A stretch of 64,000 nt of DNA from NCBI RefSeq assembly GCF_004634245.1, contig NZ_SJTF01000020.1, positions 1 to 64,000 on the forward strand, written 5' to 3'. A program made the translations under genes and the position numbers. The stretch comes from Flavobacterium foetidum. GTDB taxonomy: Bacteria > Bacteroidota > Bacteroidia > Flavobacteriales > Flavobacteriaceae. Positions 35,286-44,178 of the stretch are shown piece after piece (within the stretch, counting starts at the first letter, position 1; the number at the start of each line of letters is the position of its first letter). The notes below the pieces were generated by a model that saw only the letters and a program-made list of their open reading frames with translations, ran no database searches and had not been told where the DNA came from.

Positions 35286-35534
35286 TTAAATCACACCAAG
35301 ATCTTTTGGAATGCTGTTGTCTTCAAAGTACTCTGTACTGCTAGCTTGAGTTTCCAAAGAAGTAGAGAACTCACTGTCAATATAGGTAGATTCTTCACCC
35401 CAGCACAAAAGCTGTTCTTTCGTCGATTGGTAAAAACGTTCAACGTGTTTACGCTCATAATTTTCCATATACATTGGAGAATCTTCTGAAATGTGTACCT
35501 GTTGCTTAAAATCTTGGTAATTTGCTGTTCTCAT
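35286..35534 (-). CDS. 82-residue acidic protein of unknown function
   Basis: A small soluble acidic protein (MRTANYQDFKQQVHISEDSP..., many Glu, Ser and Tyr). It has no signal, TM or metal motif. The frame is bounded by the egt terminator on one side and a 264 bp AT-rich gap on the other. Composition is protein-like. I do not recognise a family. Confidence 0.55.
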   Translation of the reverse strand: MRTANYQDFKQQVHISEDSPMYMENYERKHVERFYQSTKEQLLCWGEESTYIDSEFSTSLETQASSTEYFEDNSIPKDLGVI

Positions 35535-35798
35535 GGTGATGTCTTTTTAAGTTATATTTTTTCTGAAGTATCTGATTGATTGTATGAAGCAAATTTATAT
35601 CGAGTAATCACCAAAATTTTACATAATTTTCATGAATAGTTATTTAATTTTCAGTTCGTTATGTTGTTAAATGAAATTGTTAACGTTATTTTCTATAAAA
35701 ATTGAGAACTGAAAAAAACTATGAATTGATTTTTATAGATTTGTAAAATCTATGCACTGCCCAAATTAGCTTGGGGAAAATTATAAAATCAAAAGACA

Positions 35799-36431
35799 AT
35801 GAAATCTGTTACTTCAATATTTTTATTTTTAATGCTGTTTACAAATTCATATTCGCAGCTGAGTTCAGATAAAATATTCGAAAGCTTTAAACAAGGAGAA
35901 CGCACAAATTGTTCCTCTATTGCCTTTATCAAGGCAGCTTTAAATATATACGGATTGGATAATCTGTTTGTGACAGAAAAACAAGCCGACGATACATTTA
36001 AAATAACATTAAAAAACAACGCATCGTTTACTCTTAATAATAATGAACTTCAAAGAGCAAGAATATCCGCAGGTTTTGTATTTATTAAGGACAATTGCGA
36101 AAGCGAAAAAATTATCGAGTATGCTGTTCTGACTTATGCAGTTATGGCAAAATACAAACAGATTATCGATAAGGAAGAAACTTTTGATAAAGCGCTCGAT
36201 GATTTAGAAAGCGGTGAGGTTTATACTCCTACAATCTACAAATACTTAGGATTTCAGTTGGGCAAACAAATACAGAAACTGAAACGACAATCAGGAAGCG
36301 AATATTGCGGTGTTGTTGCATGGTCCACAGCTCATGCCGTTTTTGTATGCGAAGACTTCATGGATTATTACGGCAACAAAAAAAGCCTTTGGATTAAGTA
36401 TCCGGGCCGTTTTAGAATAATTAAATCGTAA
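35799..36431 (+). CDS. Secreted protein of unknown function
   Basis: This 210-residue protein has a cleavable signal peptide (MKSVTSIFLFLMLFTNSYSQ). The motifs GERTNCSSIAFIKAALNIYG near the start of the mature protein and SEYCGVVAWSTAHAVFVCED near the end contain Cys and His residues that could fit a papain-like or transglutaminase-like fold, but no certain catalytic set is visible. It is probably monocistronic. I do not recognise a family. Confidence 0.72.
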   Translation: MKSVTSIFLFLMLFTNSYSQLSSDKIFESFKQGERTNCSSIAFIKAALNIYGLDNLFVTEKQADDTFKITLKNNASFTLNNNELQRARISAGFVFIKDNCESEKIIEYAVLTYAVMAKYKQIIDKEETFDKALDDLESGEVYTPTIYKYLGFQLGKQIQKLKRQSGSEYCGVVAWSTAHAVFVCEDFMDYYGNKKSLWIKYPGRFRIIKS

Positions 36432-36631
36432 AAAGAACATTTTACTAAAGTTAAAAAATGTCTTTTCTGTATAGTATTTATCATTCTTTAAAAGTAGAAA
36501 TTGTGTTATTTTACTTATAAAAATAAACTATATAAAACAAAAGCTATTTTTACGGCAAAAAAGAAATCAATAAAGTTGTGTTTTAACATTATTTACATAT
36601 TTTTGTTTCTATCAACCCAATTACATAAAAA

Positions 36632-37084
36632 ATGAAGAGCAAAATTATTTTATTTAGTTTCCTTTTTATCTTGGCAAGCGGTGCTGTTTCAGCGCAAGCT
36701 AAAAATGCACCAAGAAGTATAATCAGTACAACAGCCCTAATCCGCAAATACCACGATCAAAAAGAATTGAGTGGAATGCAAAAAGGAGAACTTTTAGAAT
36801 TGTACATCGAACGTATTAAAGTTTTGGTTAAAACTCTTCCGTACATCGCTTTGGTTACAAAGCCAGGTGTTACTATGGCAGACTTAGGTATTCCAGACGA
36901 TAGTGAGCACAAAAAAGTATTAGATTTGCAGGCTACAGGAACTTCGACATTCCTTGATACCACAGTCGAGTTTCAAAGAAAGATGATGCCATATTCTGAT
37001 AAAGGAAACCTTATTGCAGCAATCTTATTTTACGAAAACACTTTAAAATCTTTACACGAGTTCAACGAATTGAACGAAATGTAA
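36632..37084 (+). CDS. Small secreted helical protein of unknown function
   Basis: This 150-residue protein has a signal peptide (MKSKIILFSFLFILASGAVSAQA). The mature part is mostly alpha-helical in pattern (ELLELYIERIKVLVKTLPYIAL; KGNLIAAILFYENTLKSLHE). It has no cysteine or metal motif. It is monocistronic and carries its own terminator at 37102-37139. I do not recognise a family. Confidence 0.72.
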   Translation: MKSKIILFSFLFILASGAVSAQAKNAPRSIISTTALIRKYHDQKELSGMQKGELLELYIERIKVLVKTLPYIALVTKPGVTMADLGIPDDSEHKKVLDLQATGTSTFLDTTVEFQRKMMPYSDKGNLIAAILFYENTLKSLHEFNELNEM

Positions 37085-37101
37085 TACTTATAAAAATATT
37101 C

Positions 37102-37139
37102 AAAAACCTCCAAAGTGATTCATTTTGGAGGTTTTTTTA
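37102..37139 (+). terminator. Intrinsic terminator
   Basis: AAAAACCTCCAAA pairs with TTTTGGAGGTTTTT, loop GTGATTCA, ending in a T run. It separates the helical protein gene from the oxidoreductase gene. Confidence 0.85.
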
Positions 37140-37247
37140 TTAAAGGTACCGAGCAATTGCAGATGTTTCTTGCCTTTTATGAAAATGGATATAACAAATT
37201 ACTCAGTTTTGATGCGTATCTTTGAAATAGAAAAAAATAAGCCATTT

Positions 37248-38270
37248 ATGAAAAAGATAGGATTTTTATCATTTGGGCATTGGTCGAATCATCCTTCGTA
37301 CCAAGCTCGTACGGCAGCAGATACACTGCTCCAATCCATCGATTTAGCTGTAGCGGCAGAAGAGATAGGCTTAGACGGCGCTTATTTTCGTGTACATCAT
37401 TTTGCGCAGCAGCTTGCATCGCCCTTTCCGCTGCTTTCTGCAGTTGGCGCGAAAACTAGCAAAATCGAAATAGGAACCGGTGTCATTGATATGAGGTACG
37501 AAAACCCATTGTACATGCTGGAAGATGCCGGTGCAGCTGATTTGATTTCGGAAGGACGCTTACAGCTGGGAATAAGTAGAGGATCGCCAGAACAGGTTAT
37601 AGACGGCTGGCGCTATTTTGGTTACGAACCCGAAAAAGATGAAACTGATGCTGATATGGGACGTCAGAAAGCATTGCAATTTTTAGAGGGACTCAAGGGT
37701 GAGGGATTTGCAGAACCGAATCCGTACCCAATGTTTCCAAATCCGCCAGGATTGCTTCGAATCGAGCCGCATTCTGAAGGACTAAGAGAACGAATTTGGT
37801 GGGGAGCCGCCTCTAATGCGACTGCCGTATGGGCCGCCGAAAACGGAATGCATCTGCAAAGTTCTACTCTGAAGTATGACGAAAACGGAAAGCCTTTCCA
37901 TGTACAGCAAGCCGAGCAAATCAGGATTTATAAGGAAGCTTGGAAAAAAGCAGGACACCAGCGTGAAGCAAGAGTTTCTGTAAGCCGTTCGATTTTTGCA
38001 CTAATGAATGATCAGGACAAGTATTACTTTGGAGCGCAAGGAAAAGGAAGCGATAGTTTTGGTTATATCGAACGCGATAAAAGAGCGGTCTTCGGGAAAA
38101 GCTATGCAGCCGAACCTGATCAATTAATCAAAGAACTGCAAGAAGACGAAGCCATAAAAGAAGCAGATACCTTGCTGCTTACGATTCCTAATACTTTAGG
38201 AGTTGATTATAATGTACATATTTTATCTTCAATTCTTGAACATATTGCTCCAGCATTAGGTTGGCGATAA
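37248..38270 (+). CDS. LLM-class (luciferase-like) flavin-dependent oxidoreductase
   Basis: About 340 residues from MKKIGFLSFGHW. A -7 box TATCTTTG at 37217-37224 lies just upstream of this ATG, which rules out the longer frame to 37125. The bacterial-luciferase TIM barrel shows GLDGAYFRVHHFAQQLASPF, IEIGTGVIDMRYENPLYMLE and LGISRGSPEQVIDGWRYFG. It should use FMN or F420-like flavin reduced by a partner; the substrate is unknown. It is monocistronic, with its own terminator. Confidence 0.88.
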   Translation: MKKIGFLSFGHWSNHPSYQARTAADTLLQSIDLAVAAEEIGLDGAYFRVHHFAQQLASPFPLLSAVGAKTSKIEIGTGVIDMRYENPLYMLEDAGAADLISEGRLQLGISRGSPEQVIDGWRYFGYEPEKDETDADMGRQKALQFLEGLKGEGFAEPNPYPMFPNPPGLLRIEPHSEGLRERIWWGAASNATAVWAAENGMHLQSSTLKYDENGKPFHVQQAEQIRIYKEAWKKAGHQREARVSVSRSIFALMNDQDKYYFGAQGKGSDSFGYIERDKRAVFGKSYAAEPDQLIKELQEDEAIKEADTLLLTIPNTLGVDYNVHILSSILEHIAPALGWR

Positions 38271-38289
38271 GTTTCATAAAGCACCAATT

Positions 38290-38321
38290 AAAAGCCCTCA
38301 TGTCCGAGGGCTTTTGTTTTT
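38290..38321 (+). terminator. Intrinsic terminator
   Basis: AAAAGCCCTC pairs with GAGGGCTTTT across loop ATGTCC, followed by GTTTTT. It ends the oxidoreductase gene and insulates the glycan locus. Confidence 0.85.
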
Positions 38322-38407
38322 CTAGGAAGTACTTAATATTGTTTTTTATTTGAAGAAATAATCAAACTACCATACTCTGGAAAGAATACGCCTAAAAATG
38401 GATAATT

Positions 38408-38464
38408 TGTCTATTCTTTTGATCAATACGTCCATACATTGGATTGAGGTTTATTATACTTTTA
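38408..38464 (+). promoter_or_regulatory. Candidate HTCS operator and promoter of the GH89 gene
   Basis: TGTCTAT (38408-38414) and CGTCCAT (38429-38435) lie 21 bp apart, with TTTTGA between them. A -7-like TACTTTTA (38457-38464) starts exactly 22 nt after the second half-site. The same 57 bp architecture occurs at 41058 and 59005. This would leave a leader of about 235 nt before the GH89 start. Confidence 0.65.
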
Positions 38465-38626
38465 TTTTCGATTAAAAACTCAATTTTTCTTTCGATAAAA
38501 ACTTTAGATTGTTTTGGTAAAAAGAAATCTTATAAATAGATAAGAATTAGTAAAGTTTGTCGAAAGTGAGACAGAAAATAAATTTAAAAAGATTAGTTAG
38601 TTAGAGATTTTTGTTTGTTTTTATTA

Positions 38627-38668
38627 AAGAGGGAGGTTAATTAAATGTTTAATCTCCCTTCTTGTTTT
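38627..38668 (+). other. Terminator-like hairpin in the GH89 leader
   Basis: GGGAGGTTAA (38631-38640) pairs with TTAATCTCCC (38649-38658), a 10 bp stem counting one G-U pair, followed by TTCTTGTTTTTA. It sits about 40 bp upstream of the GH89 start and downstream of the predicted promoter, so it could attenuate the operon. The rest of the 434 bp gap (38271-38704) holds the LLM terminator and the operator. Confidence 0.55.
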
Positions 38669-38704
38669 TAATGTATAATGTGATAATTATTTAATTTTTA
38701 GGAT

Positions 38705-40870
38705 ATGAAAAAAACAACTCTTATTAAGGATGGCAGTACCTTAAAAAATCTTTTCTTGTTGTCTGCATTGCTGCTTTTTTATTCTGTAAAAGCACAGGAT
38801 AAAAACAATGAAAAAACAAAAAACGCGGCAGCAGTAATTGAAAGATTAATTGGTAATCGCGTCAATGAGTTTGAATTAAGCATCGTTGAAGACAAAAGAA
38901 ATGCCGATTGGTTTGAAGTAGAGACCGCGAATAACCATGTCAAAATAAAAGCTCCAAATAATACTACGCTTTGTTATGCTGCGTACAATTTTCTGAGAGA
39001 CATTGGTGCTGTTTTGGTTAGCTGGGAAGGAAACAGAGTTAATCTGCCTAAAACCTGGCCCAAATATTCAAAAAAAGGGGATACCCCATTTGAATATAGA
39101 GAATATTTAAACGCTTGTACTTTTGGCTACACAACGCCGTGGTGGGACTGGAAGCGCTGGCAACAAGAAATTGACTGGATGGCATTGCACGGAATCAATC
39201 TCCCGACGGCTATGGAAGGTCAGGAAGCGGTATGGCAGGAATTGTGGAAAGAATATGGATTATCAACTGCACAATTAGACTCTCATTTTGCAGGTCCGGC
39301 TTATCTGCCTTGGCAGCGAATGGGAAACATCAATAGTCTGGAAGGTCCGTTGCCACAAGAATGGTTCGTCAAAAAAGAAGCACTTCAAAAGAAAATCTTA
39401 GAAAGAATGCGTGATTTAGATATGCATCCAGTCGTTCCGGCTTTTAGTGGTTATGTGCCAAAGGCTTTCGCCGAAAAACATCCAGAAGCTAAAATAACCG
39501 AATTGAAATCTTGGTCAGGTGGCGGTTTTGCAAGTACTTTTCTGTTAGATTCTAAAGATCCTCTATTCAAAAAAATTGGAAAACGTTTTATTGAGATTTA
39601 TACAAAAATGTACGGTAAATCTAATTTCTATTTAGCCGATTCTTTTAACGAAATTGAACCTCCTGTTACAGAACATAATAAATATGAAGAACTTTCTAAT
39701 TACGGAAGCGCTGTTTATGAAACTATAAATGAAGCGGCTCCTGGTTCAACTTGGGTTATGCAGGGATGGCTTTTTGGTGACAATAAAGAATTCTGGACCA
39801 AAGAAGCTACAAGCGCTTTTTTAAGCAAAGTGCCAAATGAGAAAGTGATGGTTCAGGATTATGCCAACGATAGATATAAGGTATGGGAAAATCAGGAAGC
39901 TTTTTATGGCAAACAATGGACATACGGTTATGTACATAATTATGGAGGATCTAATCCAGTTTATGGAGACTTGAATTTTTATAAAGATGAATTGACTAGC
40001 TTATTGAAAAATCCAAATAGAGGAAATGTGGTAGGTTACGGAGCAATGCCTGAAGGGTTGAATAATAATTCTGTTGTATACGAATACATTTATGATCTTC
40101 CGTGGACTAAAGGAGAGCAGCCTGTAAACGATTGGTTGACCAAATACCTATATGCAAGATACGGACAAGCCGCTTCAAAACCTGTTTTTCAGGCTTGGGA
40201 ATTATTATTGGAATCTGTTTATAATGTAAAATACTGGGAAACTCGTTGGTGGAATGACTGGGCGGGGGCTTATTTGTTCTTTAAACGCCCAACTGCAACC
40301 ATTACAACATTTAAAGGAAATCCTGGAGACAAGAAGAAATTGAAAGATGCTTTGGATATTTTAAGCAAGGAAGCCAAAAAATACGATAAAAAGAATCTTA
40401 TTCAGTACGATTTAATCGATGTGACAAGACATTATTATTCGCTTTCTATTGACGAAGATCTGATTGAGTGTGTAAAAGCTTATCAGCAGAAAGATGTTTC
40501 GAAAGGAGATCAGCTTTTCAGAAAGATAGAAAAACAAGCTTTAGATATAGATAAAGTAATGTCGGGCCAGCCATTAAACAGTTTGGATCAATGGGTAAAA
40601 TCGGCTTCTGATTATGCAGATAGTCCGGCTGTTTCTAAATTATATGCCAAGAATGCCAAAACCTTAATTACGCTTTGGGGAGGAGAAGGACATTTGAATG
40701 ATTATGCTTCAAGATCGTGGCACGGAATGTACAAAGGATTTTATTGGCCAAGATGGAAAATGTTTTTAGAAGCCTTGAAGAATGCAGCTGCAAATAACGC
40801 TTCTTTTGACGAAAACAAAGAAAGAGAATTAATTAAAAATTGGGAAATTAAATGGACAGAAGAAAAATAA
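38705..40870 (+). CDS. GH89 alpha-N-acetylglucosaminidase (NAGLU-like)
   Basis: This 721-residue exported protein (signal peptide ending VKAQD) belongs to GH89. An N-terminal small domain precedes the (beta/alpha)8 barrel starting EYREYLNACTFGYTTPWWDW. The expected catalytic carboxylates are Glu316 in ADSFNEIEPP and Glu450 in AMPEGLNNN, the two motifs conserved with human NAGLU. It removes terminal alpha-linked GlcNAc, but not alpha-GlcN. It is the first gene of the glycan locus and carries one of the three matched promoters. In this locus it may act on GlcNAc-alpha-inositol or on alpha-GlcNAc-capped glycans. Confidence 0.95.
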   Translation: MKKTTLIKDGSTLKNLFLLSALLLFYSVKAQDKNNEKTKNAAAVIERLIGNRVNEFELSIVEDKRNADWFEVETANNHVKIKAPNNTTLCYAAYNFLRDIGAVLVSWEGNRVNLPKTWPKYSKKGDTPFEYREYLNACTFGYTTPWWDWKRWQQEIDWMALHGINLPTAMEGQEAVWQELWKEYGLSTAQLDSHFAGPAYLPWQRMGNINSLEGPLPQEWFVKKEALQKKILERMRDLDMHPVVPAFSGYVPKAFAEKHPEAKITELKSWSGGGFASTFLLDSKDPLFKKIGKRFIEIYTKMYGKSNFYLADSFNEIEPPVTEHNKYEELSNYGSAVYETINEAAPGSTWVMQGWLFGDNKEFWTKEATSAFLSKVPNEKVMVQDYANDRYKVWENQEAFYGKQWTYGYVHNYGGSNPVYGDLNFYKDELTSLLKNPNRGNVVGYGAMPEGLNNNSVVYEYIYDLPWTKGEQPVNDWLTKYLYARYGQAASKPVFQAWELLLESVYNVKYWETRWWNDWAGAYLFFKRPTATITTFKGNPGDKKKLKDALDILSKEAKKYDKKNLIQYDLIDVTRHYYSLSIDEDLIECVKAYQQKDVSKGDQLFRKIEKQALDIDKVMSGQPLNSLDQWVKSASDYADSPAVSKLYAKNAKTLITLWGGEGHLNDYASRSWHGMYKGFYWPRWKMFLEALKNAAANNASFDENKERELIKNWEIKWTEEK

Positions 40871-41057
40871 TGCAATACTTAATTGCGATTAATTCGTATA
40901 TAGACTAAAAATTAACCTATTCTTTTAACCTAAACTCAAATAACACTAAAAATTATGAAATGAAAATTACCGAAATCGTTTTATTAGTAAGTTTTTAATT
41001 ATAGAAAATTATAAAAATAACTTTGCCAACCCTTGATAACACTGACATTATAGAAAT

Positions 41058-41114
41058 TATCCATGTTTATGAATAACTTGTCCATTTGTTAACATTTCAT
41101 TAGCACTAATTTCG
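41058..41114 (+). promoter_or_regulatory. Candidate HTCS operator and promoter of susC
   Basis: TATCCAT (41058-41064) and TGTCCAT (41079-41085) are 21 bp apart with TTTATGA between them. TTG at 41086-41088 and TAATTTCG at 41107-41114 form a -33/-7 pair with an 18 bp spacer. The -7 box starts 22 nt after the second half-site, as at the other two promoters. Confidence 0.75.
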
Positions 41115-41147
41115 TCAGTACTATTTAACCAATTAACCAATTACACG

Positions 41148-44100
41148 ATGGAAAAACTTAAACTTTTATTATTAGCCTTTTGCTTTGGCTTCTCAATGAA
41201 TACATGGGCACAAAAAACAGAAGTGTCTGGTGTAGTTTTAGATGACAAAGGCATTCCACTGCCAGCTGCCAATGTACTAGAAAAAGGTACAACGAATTCA
41301 GTAACTACAGATTTTGATGGGAAATTTAAAATTTCGGCTTCAAACAAAAACGCCACACTTATATTTTCTTTTATTGGATTTGAAGATCAACCATTAAAAT
41401 TAGATGGGACAAAAACAAACTACTCAATCCGATTACAATCGACTACAACCAACTTAGAGCAGGTAGTGGTAGTAGGTTACGGAAAAGGATCTCGTAAAAA
41501 CTTGACAACTTCTGTAACTTCGGTAAAGGCTGAAGAGCTAAACAGAGGTGCCATCAGCGATGTGGGTCAGCTTTTGCAAGGTAAAGTTTCTGGTTTGAAC
41601 ATTTCATCAAGCGGTGACCCTACCAAAACAGCCTCTGTAGTATTACGTGGAGCATCTACCTTAAATAGTTCTCAAGGGCCATTTTATGTAATTGATGGTA
41701 TTCCGGGAGTAGATATCTCTGTAATAGCTCCAGACGACATTGCTACAATTGATGTTTTAAAAGATGCTGCCGCTACAGCAATCTACGGTAACCGTGCCGC
41801 AAATGGTGTTATCATGGTAACAACTAAAAAAGGAAGTAAGGGAAAAACGCAGATTGCATATAATGGGTATGTTGGATGGGAAGAAGTTTCTAATAATCTA
41901 GACATGATGAATGCTGAGCAGTTAAGAGCATTTACAACAAAAAACAATCTGAATTTTACGCCGGAAAATGATAAAGGTGCAAATACTAACTGGCAAAAAG
42001 AAATCTTAAGACCAGGACGCGCAGCATCAAGCAGCCATAACTTGTCTATGAGCGGTGGCGGCGATCACGGAAATTATACGGCAAGTATTACTTCATTCAA
42101 TAAAGAAGGGGTAATGCAGAAAAGTGACTTTTCTCGTATCATTGCTCGTTTATCTGTTGAGCAATATGCTTTTGACGACAAGGTTAAATTCGGTTTAAAT
42201 GTAACAAACTCTAGCACAAAATATCAAAACGTGCCACAACGTAATACGGTGCTTTTGCAAGCAGCGAGCTATCTGCCTGTTTCTCCAGTAAGAAATCCCG
42301 ACGGAAGTTTGTTCGAAAATTTTGTTAGTCCTGGCTATTTTAATCCAGTAGCTTTAATTGAACATGGCACGGACGAAACCAAAACAGAAAATCTTATAGG
42401 TAACCTTACTGCAGAAGTAAAACTTCCATTCGGAATTACTTATAATCTTAATTTAGCGCATCAAAGATTAACGGCATCTCATGGCGAATTCTACGATAGC
42501 TATTATTCACAATACAATAGTGCGAACTTCTACAACAATCCAGATCCGCCTTTGACAAAATCGTTAGTGAATTTTGGTGTAAATGGTTCTGCATTGAGAA
42601 ATTCTTACGAAACAAGAAACAATATTATCGAAAGCTTCTTTACTTGGGACAGAACTTTTGGCTCTCATAAAATCAAAGCTGTTGTTGGTTATTCATGGCA
42701 AGAAAACACCTTAGGAGATGGTTTTCAGGCTACAACAACAAACTTTCCAGTAGATAATGTTGGTTATAATAACTTAGCTTTAAGTAATTATACTTCGGTA
42801 AATGGTTATGTGGTAAATTTTGGGGATAGTAAAGCCTATCAGCAAACACGCCTGATTTCTTACTTCGGACGTTTAAACTACAACTATAAAGACAAATATC
42901 TATTACAAGGATCGCTTAGAAGAGACGGTGGTTCTATGTTTGGAGAAAACAATCGTTGGGGATATTTCCCTTCTGTAGGGGGTGCTTGGAGATTAGACAA
43001 AGAGAACTTCATGAAGAATCAAAGCTTTTTTACAGATTTGAAACTTCGCGGAAGCTGGGGGGTAACAGGTAACTCTTCTGGATTTAATGCGTACACAGCG
43101 CAATTTATTTCAGGAAGTTTAGGTACTTTCTATTACAACGGACAACAGATTGGAGCTTACGGGCCAAATCAGGCCGCAAATCCAGATTTGAAATGGGAAA
43201 AAACAGCCACATCAAATATTGGTCTTGATTTCTCAATCCTTAACGGAAAAGTAACAGGTTCTGTTGATGTGTACGACAAGAAAACAACAGACATGATTTT
43301 TAACTACAATGTAAATCCGGTTTTAGTGCCAGTGGGAACAATTGTAGCAAACGGAGGAACAATGTCTAACAAAGGTATCGAGGTAAGCTTAAGCACTACT
43401 CCGATTAAAACAGCAGATTTCAATTGGACGACTAACTTGAACTTGGCGCACAATAAGAATGAGATTGTAAAACTAACGAGTCCGTTTTTTGTTGGTGGAG
43501 ATTCTATTCGACGTGTACAACCTGATGGAGGCGGACAAACAGGAAGCACATTACAGATTTTTAAAGAAGGAAAACCTCTAGGGCAATTCTTTACGCTTAA
43601 ATATGCTGGAAAAGATGCAAATGGAGTTTCTCAGTATTATGACAAAAATGGTGATTTAACCACAACACCTCAAATTGGAGTAGATTATCATTATGCAGGA
43701 AGCGCGCAGCCAAAATTATTAGTAGGATGGGCAAACAATTTTCAATACAAAAAATTTGATTTAAGTATTTTCTTTAGAGGTGTATTTGGTAATAAAATTT
43801 TTAACGCTACTCGTGCCGATTTATTCAGACCAAGTACTGCCATGACCAATAATATTTTGGTGGATGCTGGAAACGAATCTCCAAACGATTTGAACGCATA
43901 CAGATATTCGGATCGCTTTATAGAAGATGGCAGCTATATAAGATTAGACAACATGACTTTAGGATATAATTTTGGTAAAGTGGGAAGATATATCAGCAAT
44001 GTCCGTATTTATCAAACCATAAACAATGTATTTGTAATTACTAAGTACACAGGAATTGATCCAGAGGTAGAACAAGGAGGAACCGCTCCGGGTGTAGATT

Positions 44101-44159
44101 CAAATAACTTCTATCCAAAAACTAGAACCTATATGTTCGGTTTAAATGTGATGTTCTAA
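41148..44159 (+). CDS. SusC/RagA-family TonB-linked glycan importer
   Basis: This 1003-residue outer-membrane protein has a signal peptide (GFSMNTWAQ) and a carboxypeptidase-regulatory-like domain (~25-105, GVVLDDKGIPLPAANVLEKG). Its plug carries the SusC signatures VVVGYGKGSRKNLTTSVTSV and RNAANGVIMVTTKKGS, followed by a 22-strand barrel. It imports oligosaccharides with the SusD partner encoded 7 bp after its stop. Specificity must be inferred from the surrounding hydrolases (alpha-mannosidases, alpha-GlcNAcase, beta-galactosidase). It is preceded by a matched operator/promoter. Confidence 0.96.
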   Translation: MEKLKLLLLAFCFGFSMNTWAQKTEVSGVVLDDKGIPLPAANVLEKGTTNSVTTDFDGKFKISASNKNATLIFSFIGFEDQPLKLDGTKTNYSIRLQSTTTNLEQVVVVGYGKGSRKNLTTSVTSVKAEELNRGAISDVGQLLQGKVSGLNISSSGDPTKTASVVLRGASTLNSSQGPFYVIDGIPGVDISVIAPDDIATIDVLKDAAATAIYGNRAANGVIMVTTKKGSKGKTQIAYNGYVGWEEVSNNLDMMNAEQLRAFTTKNNLNFTPENDKGANTNWQKEILRPGRAASSSHNLSMSGGGDHGNYTASITSFNKEGVMQKSDFSRIIARLSVEQYAFDDKVKFGLNVTNSSTKYQNVPQRNTVLLQAASYLPVSPVRNPDGSLFENFVSPGYFNPVALIEHGTDETKTENLIGNLTAEVKLPFGITYNLNLAHQRLTASHGEFYDSYYSQYNSANFYNNPDPPLTKSLVNFGVNGSALRNSYETRNNIIESFFTWDRTFGSHKIKAVVGYSWQENTLGDGFQATTTNFPVDNVGYNNLALSNYTSVNGYVVNFGDSKAYQQTRLISYFGRLNYNYKDKYLLQGSLRRDGGSMFGENNRWGYFPSVGGAWRLDKENFMKNQSFFTDLKLRGSWGVTGNSSGFNAYTAQFISGSLGTFYYNGQQIGAYGPNQAANPDLKWEKTATSNIGLDFSILNGKVTGSVDVYDKKTTDMIFNYNVNPVLVPVGTIVANGGTMSNKGIEVSLSTTPIKTADFNWTTNLNLAHNKNEIVKLTSPFFVGGDSIRRVQPDGGGQTGSTLQIFKEGKPLGQFFTLKYAGKDANGVSQYYDKNGDLTTTPQIGVDYHYAGSAQPKLLVGWANNFQYKKFDLSIFFRGVFGNKIFNATRADLFRPSTAMTNNILVDAGNESPNDLNAYRYSDRFIEDGSYIRLDNMTLGYNFGKVGRYISNVRIYQTINNVFVITKYTGIDPEVEQGGTAPGVDSNNFYPKTRTYMFGLNVMF

Positions 44160-44178
44160 AAACTAAATGCTAAAAATT

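Noticed and set aside
37125..37247. 41-residue N-terminal extension of the LLM oxidoreductase
   Set aside because: It begins inside the upstream terminator and a TAnnTTTG box lies within it, so the protein starts at 37248.
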